Below, piece by piece: positions 20,769-27,961 of a DNA stretch of 55,461 nucleotides (within the stretch, counting starts at the first letter, position 1; every line of letters starts with the position of its first letter). Where the stretch lies: the IMG/VR virus record IMGVR_UViG_3300024265_000005, positions 1 to 55,461 of that record; one strand, given 5' to 3'. Position numbers and translations under genes: made by a program. The notes under the pieces are model-generated. The model ran no database searches and had not been told where the DNA came from. It worked only from the letters and a program-made list of their open reading frames with translations. This stretch comes from a virus.

Positions 20769-21768
20769 TATCAAATTGTATGCTAAACTTGCTACTGCTC
20801 AAGTTGGTTATGTATCTGGGCAAATAGAAGTTACAAGTAAATGTTATCAACACTGCAAATATTGTTCCAGTTGGCGTGATACTGATTATCGCCACAAAGA
20901 ATTAACTCTTCAACAAATACAGAAAATTGTTCAAGAATTGCTAAACGATTTTCCAATGTTCGAACACCTTACGATAACTGGCGGTGATCCGCAGAAATGG
21001 CAATGGTTAGATAAGTTCTTGCTTTGGTGGCAAGTAGAAAAGATTGATATTGATCTTCAAGTCAGTACAGCATTAGCAAGAGATATTAAGCATCCTGATC
21101 TGTGGCGAACAACAATTAAAGATTTTCGTGTTTCTCTTGATGCTCTCACTGCTCAAACTTATACTTTTATACGAGGCGATCATCAAAATTGTCCAGATAC
21201 AATTTTAACTCGTTTGAAAGAACTTAATCATCCGAATTTGGCAATTATCATTACGATATATCCATCAACTATAAAACAATTATTTCCTCTCTTGGCTTTA
21301 CTTGATACTTTACAATTTAAAGGATTAGCAATCCGTAAAATCATAATAATGGCAGGAATAGGCATGGAGCTTGACAGAAAATTCTGGGATGATTGGGAAC
21401 AGGCTCAAGAATTTGCAACTAACGCATCGGTCGCAACAAGTTTTACTGAAAGCATACCTGAGACAAGAAAGGAATGTGAATCTTCCGTGAACCAGCATGT
21501 TCGTTGTTGGGCAAGTCGGCTTGGATTCCACATAAAACCGAATGGCGATGTTTTTCCATGTTGTCTGGTTGGTGGAGAAGCAATTACAGTCCAGAAAAAA
21601 TTCTGTATGGGCAATATTTTTGAACAAGATCTAATAGATATTTATAATTCGTATACACCAACTACTTATGGCATGGAGTTGACATGCCGAGAATTTTGTC
21701 AGTACAAACAACTATGCATCAATCTTGCTAGTGATCTTGCTGATAAAACGAAACTTGCAATTCCATAA
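20752..21768 (+). CDS. Radical SAM / SPASM-domain enzyme
   Basis: 338 aa, overlapping NADAR by 17 bases. The radical-SAM cluster motif is CYQHCKYC (CxxxCxxC) near residue 31, followed by TITGGDP, which contacts SAM. The C-terminal part (RCWASRLGF.I.PNGDVFPCC, then CREFCQYKQLC) is SPASM-like and would hold one or two more Fe-S clusters. SPASM enzymes usually modify peptides or proteins. In this nucleotide cluster, base modification is an alternative. No typical RiPP precursor is visible. Confidence 0.85.
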   Translation: MKIRDDIKLYAKLATAQVGYVSGQIEVTSKCYQHCKYCSSWRDTDYRHKELTLQQIQKIVQELLNDFPMFEHLTITGGDPQKWQWLDKFLLWWQVEKIDIDLQVSTALARDIKHPDLWRTTIKDFRVSLDALTAQTYTFIRGDHQNCPDTILTRLKELNHPNLAIIITIYPSTIKQLFPLLALLDTLQFKGLAIRKIIIMAGIGMELDRKFWDDWEQAQEFATNASVATSFTESIPETRKECESSVNQHVRCWASRLGFHIKPNGDVFPCCLVGGEAITVQKKFCMGNIFEQDLIDIYNSYTPTTYGMELTCREFCQYKQLCINLASDLADKTKLAIP

Positions 21769-21780
21769 GAAAGGACAAAA

Positions 21781-22041
21781 ATGAAGAACAATATATTTGA
21801 GATCGATACAAATTGTAGATTGGTTGTTAAAGAGACTCATGAAATTGTACCTCTCGATGAACCGGTTTTTATTTTACGAGCTAAAGACAAAAAAGCTTTA
21901 GCAGCAATAGTTGCTTACCGAAGTTCTTTCAATCCTTTCAGCCAAGAGGAAAGACAGATTCAAAAAATCATTAACGAGTTCAGGGAATTCAAGCAAGAAA
22001 ATGCTGACCTTATGCAAGACCCAGAAACGGCCTACAATTGA
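21781..22041 (+). CDS. Small hypothetical protein behind the radical SAM gene
   Basis: 86 aa, 12 bases after the radical-SAM stop, with AAAGGAC before the ATG. It contains LDEPVFILRAKDK in the middle and a Gln/Glu-rich helix at the end. The DEPVF.LRA.D pattern recurs in small phage and bacterial proteins of unknown role. It is not Cys- or Gly-rich, so I do not call it a RiPP precursor, though a partner role for the SPASM enzyme is possible. Confidence 0.6.
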   Translation: MKNNIFEIDTNCRLVVKETHEIVPLDEPVFILRAKDKKALAAIVAYRSSFNPFSQEERQIQKIINEFREFKQENADLMQDPETAYN

Positions 22042-22140
22042 TTTCGTCACATTTTGAGACCATTGCACAGGAGCAGGTCAGATATGAGAGCAGTCAAGAG
22101 TCTGGTGCTTAGAAATAGATGATATAAGAGGTGTAGGATC

Positions 22141-22506
22141 ATGGTAAAGACCAAGAGCTTGTTTGACAAATCAGAACTCAGTGATGGCAAACGGATTGTT
22201 GTTAGTTATAAGCTGCCGTCAAAATATTATCTTTCTACTCACAACGCAGTATGGGAAGTATATCTGCCTCCTTATCAGCATATGGTTTACGGATACCGTG
22301 CGGGGCAGATAACCTGGGAGAAGTACACTGAGTTATACCTGCTCAAAATGAAACTCCCGCGAGCAGCGCAAGCTATCAAGAAGCTAGCCACATTGTCGTT
22401 GATTCAAGACATAACTTTATTGTGTTATGAAAAGGAGGACAATCCACATTGTCACAGACATTTATTGAAAGCTCTTATCGACCAAGTAGCCAGTGAACTC
22501 AGTTAA
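22141..22506 (+). CDS. DUF488-family protein
   Basis: 121 aa. The end of the protein shows the family hallmark: ITLLCYEKEDNPHCHRHLL, after WEKYTELYL and a LATLS helix. DUF488 proteins are small alpha/beta proteins of unknown biochemistry, frequent in phages and islands. RBS AGGTGTAGGATC. The ~100 bases before it hold only a 12-codon frame I do not support. Confidence 0.75.
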   Translation: MVKTKSLFDKSELSDGKRIVVSYKLPSKYYLSTHNAVWEVYLPPYQHMVYGYRAGQITWEKYTELYLLKMKLPRAAQAIKKLATLSLIQDITLLCYEKEDNPHCHRHLLKALIDQVASELS

Positions 22507-22520
22507 GAGGAGCGCAGAAG

Positions 22521-22727
22521 ATGAACTTAGGCCCAAGAACTAAATCGCACATTGACTCGCTGAGCCATTTTGATTTGCTCAAAGGTCTCCGGTTCGCCGC
22601 TGCAGGCGATCCTTGGTTTCAGAGCGAAACTGGTCGCTATTGGATTAAGCGATTGAAGCAACTCAGAACAAAAAATCCAGCAGCAGCTGTTGCAGATTCT
22701 AAAAGTATTGGATGGGATATAAGATGA
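22521..22727 (+). CDS. Small conserved-type phage hypothetical protein
   Basis: 68 aa with GAGGAGCG upstream. The pattern LRFAAAGDPWFQSETGRYWIKRL ... SKSIGW is of a type common among small phage proteins. Its stop overlaps the next start. Function unknown. Confidence 0.6.
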   Translation: MNLGPRTKSHIDSLSHFDLLKGLRFAAAGDPWFQSETGRYWIKRLKQLRTKNPAAAVADSKSIGWDIR

Positions 22728-22909
22728 AAACTAACTCATTAAAATCAAAGCGAATATTTCAAGAAAAATGCACAGCTTGTGAAAAAGGATTCGTTTTCGT
22801 TGCGAGAATTGTTCTCCGAGGCGGTCAAGAAGAATTAAAAGCTTTGAGACTTTGTCGAAAATGTAAAGATATATTAATCACTTCAATTGGAAAGGGAAAA
22901 ATAAAATGA
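22724..22909 (+). CDS. Small zinc-ribbon protein
   Basis: 61 aa from the ATG overlapping the previous stop. CTAC and CRKC pairs are separated by about 30 residues, a zinc ribbon. Its stop overlaps the start of the second ThyX-like gene, so it may be made with it. Confidence 0.6.
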   Translation: MKTNSLKSKRIFQEKCTACEKGFVFVARIVLRGGQEELKALRLCRKCKDILITSIGKGKIK

Positions 22910-23862
22910 AAGTCACACTACTAACTAAGACAGAGAACATGGAATCGAATCTTTGGTTGATCTGGCAGTTAAGCCGAGGCCAAGAATCGCTGGGAAAAAT
23001 TCGCAATCAACTTTTGGAAAAAGCAGATCTCAACAAATTCTTCGAACGAATTATTAACGAAGATATTCCTCTGGCGGAAATGATTGATTTCATTTTTGTG
23101 CTTGAGGATATTCCAATTTCACTTAGAGAACAACTTGTCCGTCACAGAATTGGCGTAAAGGTTGCTGGTCAAGAATTCTGCGATCTCGTACCTGATTTGG
23201 CTGACTCAAGTTTCTGGTCCCAGAGTATGCGTGTTTTGGACATGAGCAATTTCGAATACTTTGTCCCTGAAAGCGTTCAAAAGGGTACAGATCCGTATGG
23301 CATTTATGCAAAACATATGCTCAATACCAGAATAACATATTCAAAACTTGTTGCTGCTGGTATCCCTCGTGAAGATGCTCGCAATATTATTCCTCTTGGC
23401 GCTGCTCACCGTATCGTTTGGAAATTAAATTTGGCAGCAATCAGACACATCATGAGCAAACGTGGCTGTTGGATTTTGCAGCTTGGTCTTTGGAGGCCTG
23501 TGATTGAAGGTATGGTGAATGAATTATGTAAGTTCAATCCTGTTTTCCGTCAGCTGGTTACTCCGCCGTGTATGCGAGGCGACGAATTTCATGGCTGCTT
23601 GTTCTGCGAAAATAATTATGCTCGGATCGAAGGTGATGTTGATCCGTTGCCACCTTGTCCTCTGTTCTTGAACCATTACCATGAAGAAGCATTGGATTGT
23701 TCCAACGAAGTTTTTCCAGAAAGTACAACTTGTTGGTTCTGGCAATCAGATACAAATAAATGGACTTGTTGTGCTGAAAATCAAATGCCTTTAAAGGAAA
23801 AAATGCGTGTTGATTATGGAAAGTTATGGCAGCGTAATGTTGATACCGGAGAAAAAATATGA
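22906..23862 (+). CDS. ThyX-like protein, copy 2, with Cys-rich tail
   Basis: 318 aa. The first two thirds look like a divergent ThyX: SLREQLVRHRIG gives the RHR element, and FWSQSMRV gives the distal S-x-R element, but about 25 residues separate them instead of the usual compact motif. The following helices (GIPREDARNIIPLGAAHRIVWKLNL) match ThyX. The last ~100 residues add many cysteines (CLFC, PCPLF, CWFW, CCAEN) that could bind zinc or Fe-S. This may be a specialised paralogue acting on a different nucleotide or C1 group. Confidence 0.65.
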   Translation: MKVTLLTKTENMESNLWLIWQLSRGQESLGKIRNQLLEKADLNKFFERIINEDIPLAEMIDFIFVLEDIPISLREQLVRHRIGVKVAGQEFCDLVPDLADSSFWSQSMRVLDMSNFEYFVPESVQKGTDPYGIYAKHMLNTRITYSKLVAAGIPREDARNIIPLGAAHRIVWKLNLAAIRHIMSKRGCWILQLGLWRPVIEGMVNELCKFNPVFRQLVTPPCMRGDEFHGCLFCENNYARIEGDVDPLPPCPLFLNHYHEEALDCSNEVFPESTTCWFWQSDTNKWTCCAENQMPLKEKMRVDYGKLWQRNVDTGEKI

Positions 23863-24077
23863 TAACCTACACGATTGTTATTATTGGAGGCAGCATTCAT
23901 AAGCCTTTTATAGCGCTTCAGTGGGGAACTACTGCGTTGATATTAGAGTGTGCTCCACTTAGAGATCTCATACAAGCAGCGAAAGAAAAGAGCATATACA
24001 GCGTACTCGAAAGAATTCCGGAATGTCAACGTGAAATTCTGGCTTTTATCTATGAAGAATACCATGATAAACTATAG
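23859..24077 (+). CDS. Small hypothetical protein before PolA
   Basis: 72 aa, coupled to the ThyX-2 stop (ATGA) and overlapping the PolA start. Hydrophobic N-terminal half, charged helix at the end. No family recognised. Confidence 0.5.
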   Translation: MITYTIVIIGGSIHKPFIALQWGTTALILECAPLRDLIQAAKEKSIYSVLERIPECQREILAFIYEEYHDKL

Positions 24078-26118
24078 GGAATTCACTTGTGCTAAAGTAC
24101 TCGCGATCGACACGGAAACTACCGGAGTAGAAGTTTGGAATGGCGATCAGCCTTATGCTATAAATTTTTTCAATGAAGACGGAAATGCTTTATATTTCGA
24201 GTGGTTTGTTGACGAATGGACACGTACTGTTATTCCAGATCCATTTGAGCTTGAACTCTGCGCTGACATTCTAGGCAATAAAAAAATCAAAAAAGTTTTC
24301 TTCAATGCTAAATTTGATATTCGTATGATGCAAGAAGGGCACGGAGTCAAGACAGTATTCCCGATTGACGACGCTATGTTCATGTCGCACGTGTTCAATT
24401 CTGCTGAACAGCATGCATTGAAACCTCTTAGCGAAAAATACTTAGATTATTCTAGTGATGATCAACAACTGCTGAAAAAAGCAACGATCAAATGTCGGAG
24501 ACAAGCAAAAAAATTAGGCTGGCAAATTCACGAAGATGTAGAAGGTGATTATTGGCTCAACAGGAAGTTGAATCCTGAAAATAAATTATGCGAAATATAC
24601 AACATCAATGATTCAGAACGGACATTCCTTTTAGAAATGTTCTATCGAGAAGCTCTAGAAGAAATGGGTTTAATGCACGTTTATGAAAGGGAAATGGAAC
24701 TCTGGCCTGTAACATATGCAATGGAAAGTCGAGGAATTCGAACTGATCTCGATGTTGTTGAAATTGAAACAAAGAGACACCAAGAAGCAGCTGAATATTG
24801 GCAACATATTGTCGAACATGCGGCATGGCCTGATTTCGATATTAAATCTCCGCAGCAATGTGGAAAGCTTATTTACAGCAAACTAAAATTACCAGTAACA
24901 AGACGAACAAATCCTTCCAAGAAATTTCCTGATGGACAACCTCAAGTAAATATTGATGCTTTGTATCAGTATGTAGCTCATCCTGTGGTCAAAGCTTTAT
25001 TCAAATATCGAGCATCAGCTAAAGCTTTGAGCAACTTCTTTCTAAAATACGAATACTTTGCTCGTCACGACACAATATCTCCAGAAGAATATGTCATTCA
25101 TCCAGACTTCAATCAGGTCGGACCAGCAACAGGCAGATTTTCTTGTCGTCGTCCGAATTTTCAAAACACAGCAGATGCTTTAACTACAAGATCACCTGAA
25201 CCAATTCAAGCTAGAGAGCCTTTTGGCCCTCGCGAAGGATATGTCTGGTTTCATTTTGATTGGAAAGGTCAAGAGCCGAGAATTTTTGCAGAAGTATCTC
25301 AAGAAAAGATTTTACTTGATGCAATCGCAAAAGGACTTGACATACATACTTTTACCGCTAACAAGGCATGGGGCGGAAAAGATAATCCACGTGCTATTGA
25401 TGCTGCTTCGCATGCTCTGGAACTAGATGGTACTGGTGATGGCCAGAATGAAGATGTGCGCAAGCTTTGGAAAAAATATGAAATCAAAAAAGTTTCAGCT
25501 TTGGATGATGATGATAAAATTTTAATCGCAGCAGATTGGATGTCTGATTTCGCTTGGGACATTGAAAGAGCAGAAGCTAGTCTTCATAAAAAGACATGTC
25601 GAGCAAGAAGCAAAATGATTTTCTTTGCTAAGATTTTCGGAGGTGGAGCGAATGCAATCATGGATCTGCTGAAATGTTCCTATCTTGAAGCCATACAATT
25701 TCTTGATGATTATGCAAAGCTTTATCCTCGGATTGATGAATATATTACTGAATTATCAGATCAAGCAAGAATGGATGGTTATATCATTAACGCGTTCGGC
25801 CGAAGACTTGTAATTAATCGGAGCAAACCTTACATCAGTGTGAACTATATGGTTCAGGGAAGCGCAGCAGATATGATGAAAATTAGTCTGACTCGTGTTG
25901 CTAAATATCTGAAAGAACTGGAACTAGACATTCATTTGGTGATGACAGTTCATGATGAACTTGTTCCGGAGTTTTGGAAAAAACATGTATTCAAAAGTGT
26001 GCTTTTAGAAATCAAACGAATCATGGAAGATTTCGATGATGTTTTCCCGATAGGAATGATTGTTGATGTAGAGAAATGTGTTAAAAGATGGAATGAAAAA
26101 ACAAAGGTAATATTGTGA
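24064..26118 (+). CDS. polA: DNA polymerase I (family A) with 3'-5' exonuclease
   Basis: About 684 aa; the ATG at 24064 is chosen because the exonuclease motif LAIDTETTG follows 13 residues later (24052 is an alternative). Exonuclease residues are DTE and the NAKFD motif. Polymerase motifs are RFSCRRPNFQN, motif A FDWKGQEPR, the O-helix RARSKMIFFAKIFGGG, and motif C VMTVHDE. Aligned to E. coli Pol I, R754 and K758 are kept, position 762 is Phe and position 766 is Phe instead of Tyr. This is the replicative polymerase and lies in the same block as the primase-helicase. No 5'-3' exonuclease domain. Confidence 0.93.
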   Translation: MINYREFTCAKVLAIDTETTGVEVWNGDQPYAINFFNEDGNALYFEWFVDEWTRTVIPDPFELELCADILGNKKIKKVFFNAKFDIRMMQEGHGVKTVFPIDDAMFMSHVFNSAEQHALKPLSEKYLDYSSDDQQLLKKATIKCRRQAKKLGWQIHEDVEGDYWLNRKLNPENKLCEIYNINDSERTFLLEMFYREALEEMGLMHVYEREMELWPVTYAMESRGIRTDLDVVEIETKRHQEAAEYWQHIVEHAAWPDFDIKSPQQCGKLIYSKLKLPVTRRTNPSKKFPDGQPQVNIDALYQYVAHPVVKALFKYRASAKALSNFFLKYEYFARHDTISPEEYVIHPDFNQVGPATGRFSCRRPNFQNTADALTTRSPEPIQAREPFGPREGYVWFHFDWKGQEPRIFAEVSQEKILLDAIAKGLDIHTFTANKAWGGKDNPRAIDAASHALELDGTGDGQNEDVRKLWKKYEIKKVSALDDDDKILIAADWMSDFAWDIERAEASLHKKTCRARSKMIFFAKIFGGGANAIMDLLKCSYLEAIQFLDDYAKLYPRIDEYITELSDQARMDGYIINAFGRRLVINRSKPYISVNYMVQGSAADMMKISLTRVAKYLKELELDIHLVMTVHDELVPEFWKKHVFKSVLLEIKRIMEDFDDVFPIGMIVDVEKCVKRWNEKTKVIL

Positions 26119-26630
26119 AATGCAAAGTTAAAAGTTGCTCAAGAAAAAGATGGGGTAAAAAAGAGTATTGTCGCACACATTATAGAAGGTGGAAAAATTA
26201 TGGCGATGCATATGCTGATATACTCATAAAAGATGGCAGCAAGTTGTCTTTGGCAAATCAAAGAAAAATTTTACAAGCCAAACCAGGATATCAATACTGT
26301 CAACAATGTGAAAAATACAAAAAGACTGAAGAATTTCCTGAAGCTAGACCTTGCATGTGCAAATACTGCGAAAGAAACATTGGATTGAAAAAAATATACG
26401 GTATTGACAATGAAGACTACAATAAACTTTTGAAAAAACAAAAAGGCAGATGTGCATTATGCGGAACAAAAAATCCTGGTCGCAGATACAATTTCTTTTG
26501 TATTGACCATGATCACAAAACAAGAAAAGTGCGAGGATTATTGTGTTGGATTTGCAATGCACATGTAATAGGCGGTATTGAAGCAAGAAAAATACCTGTT
26601 GACCGTATAGCGAAATATTTGCAAAGATGA
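26115..26630 (+). CDS. Recombination endonuclease VII-like HNH nuclease
   Basis: 171 aa starting at a GTG that overlaps the PolA stop, with AAAGGT upstream. The N-terminal third carries extra zinc ligands (CKVKSC ... YCRTHYRRW and YCQQC...CMCKYC). The C-terminal part is endonuclease VII-like: KQKGRCALCG, FCIDHDHKTRKVRGLLCWICN and GG. T4 endo VII resolves branched DNA. Together with the RuvC-like protein this phage has two candidate resolvases. Confidence 0.85.
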   Translation: MKCKVKSCSRKRWGKKEYCRTHYRRWKNYGDAYADILIKDGSKLSLANQRKILQAKPGYQYCQQCEKYKKTEEFPEARPCMCKYCERNIGLKKIYGIDNEDYNKLLKKQKGRCALCGTKNPGRRYNFFCIDHDHKTRKVRGLLCWICNAHVIGGIEARKIPVDRIAKYLQR

Positions 26631-26881
26631 AAAAAGTAAAGACCCATATTGTACCGGAAAACAATGCGTTATTCGGAGGAGTAAAAAAACAAAAAGCACA
26701 TAAAATTTCAATGCGAAAATTGGGAAAAATACATATTTTCTTGACAGAACCAACGAGATTATTATGTCACACCAAAGCATGTGGAAAATGTCGAGTTTCA
26801 TTGAAAAGTTTTAAAGAAATTCATCATCCAAAAATGTGGTGCAAAGGTTGTTTAAAGAAATATAGGAGAATGACATTATGA
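26627..26881 (+). CDS. Small Cys-rich basic protein
   Basis: 84 aa, ATG overlapping the previous stop. CHTKACGKC and WCKGC make a likely zinc site in the C-terminal half; the rest is Lys/His-rich. Probably nucleic-acid binding by composition; family unknown. Confidence 0.55.
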   Translation: MKKVKTHIVPENNALFGGVKKQKAHKISMRKLGKIHIFLTEPTRLLCHTKACGKCRVSLKSFKEIHHPKMWCKGCLKKYRRMTL

Positions 26882-27153
26882 AATCAGATAAAGAAATAAT
26901 TGAACAAAGTGCAGCAATTTACGAAGCTTTACGACGAAGTGAAATTCAACCTTCAGCCAGTCAAACTTTGTTGTTCGAAGCTTCTTGTGCTCTTAAACGT
27001 TATGAAGACCAGTCACGAATGACTATTTCTAATAAGATAATTGGTGAATTGAAAGTACTATCAGGCATGCTTGTTGCATCACCGCAATTCAGTTCAGCCG
27101 GTAAAATCTTAATTGAAATCTTCAGAGAAGAAGGGATTGATCTTGTATCATGA
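26878..27153 (+). CDS. Small helical hypothetical protein
   Basis: 91 aa, coupled to its neighbours at both ends by overlapping stop/start codons. Predicted mostly helical; no motif recognised. Confidence 0.6.
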   Translation: MKSDKEIIEQSAAIYEALRRSEIQPSASQTLLFEASCALKRYEDQSRMTISNKIIGELKVLSGMLVASPQFSSAGKILIEIFREEGIDLVS

Positions 27154-27608
27154 TTAAAATTGCGATTGTTTCAGAATTATTGTCTGATACAGAAGAGATC
27201 CATAAACTTCTAGCTAAGCATTACATAATTGAAAAGACAATTACTGGAAAAAGCGATACTTTTTTTACGCAAACAATTACAATAATAGATTCTCCGGGAC
27301 AAGCAATAGACTTGTTGTGTACTGCAACGGGAATTGATCCCAGAAAGAGATCTAAAAGAAGAGGCGCAATATGCGTTGCTTGTGCAGCATGTTATCTGCT
27401 TCGATATCGATTTCATTTGTCACATGAAATGATAGCTAAACGGTTGCATTATGTGAATCGTATAAGTTCGATCATACACTGCAAGCATATGCCTGAAATA
27501 GACGTCGATAGAAAAACTGTTCCTATTGAACTTGCAATAGAACGTGTATTTGAGAAAGCGAAAAAATATCCACCAACAGATAATAGAGGACAAGGACAAC
27601 GAAAATGA
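27150..27608 (+). CDS. DnaA domain IV-like DNA-binding protein
   Basis: 152 aa. Residues ~60-115 resemble the C-terminal DNA-binding domain of DnaA: a DPRKRSKRRG basic entry, a helix of small residues (AACYLLRYR), LSHEMIAKRL and a helix ending SSIIHCKH, in the place of DnaA's signature GGRDHSTVLHA. No AAA+ domain. Directly upstream of the primase-helicase, it is a good candidate for the origin-recognition or helicase-loading step. Similarity is by pattern only. Confidence 0.6.
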   Translation: MIKIAIVSELLSDTEEIHKLLAKHYIIEKTITGKSDTFFTQTITIIDSPGQAIDLLCTATGIDPRKRSKRRGAICVACAACYLLRYRFHLSHEMIAKRLHYVNRISSIIHCKHMPEIDVDRKTVPIELAIERVFEKAKKYPPTDNRGQGQRK

Positions 27609-27949
27609 AATTCAAAGTGACAGATGCAACTAATTTTTTGAGAGTATTCTGTGTGCCTTCGATATTTCCATCAGGTTATTGTTTTGATGGAGGTCATGTA
27701 GTTCCTTTTGTAATGGTAGATTGGTTCAATGCTCTTGATCCAATGGCAGAATTACCAATTGAATTCAGAAACACTGATGAATGGTACTTGAAGCACATTG
27801 AAAAATTGAAAACATTTATAAAAGGAAAGAAGTATTTCAATCCAAAACTCACCTACATGATATTGACTGATTATGGAGACGTATTCTTGGTAAATCCAGA
27901 ATTAAGAGCAGAAAAATTGCAGAAACAAATGGATGAACTCAAACAGTAA
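27605..27949 (+). CDS. Hypothetical protein
   Basis: 114 aa, coupled to the DnaA-like gene. A folded alpha/beta protein judging by the spread of aromatic and hydrophobic residues. No recognised motif. Position suggests a replication accessory. Confidence 0.6.
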   Translation: MKFKVTDATNFLRVFCVPSIFPSGYCFDGGHVVPFVMVDWFNALDPMAELPIEFRNTDEWYLKHIEKLKTFIKGKKYFNPKLTYMILTDYGDVFLVNPELRAEKLQKQMDELKQ

Positions 27950-27961
27950 AAGGATTAGCAT

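Noticed and set aside
21781-22041. RiPP precursor peptide for the radical-SAM enzyme.
   Set aside because: It is 86 residues, lacks a Gly- or Cys-rich core and looks like a small folded protein. Kept only as a possible partner.
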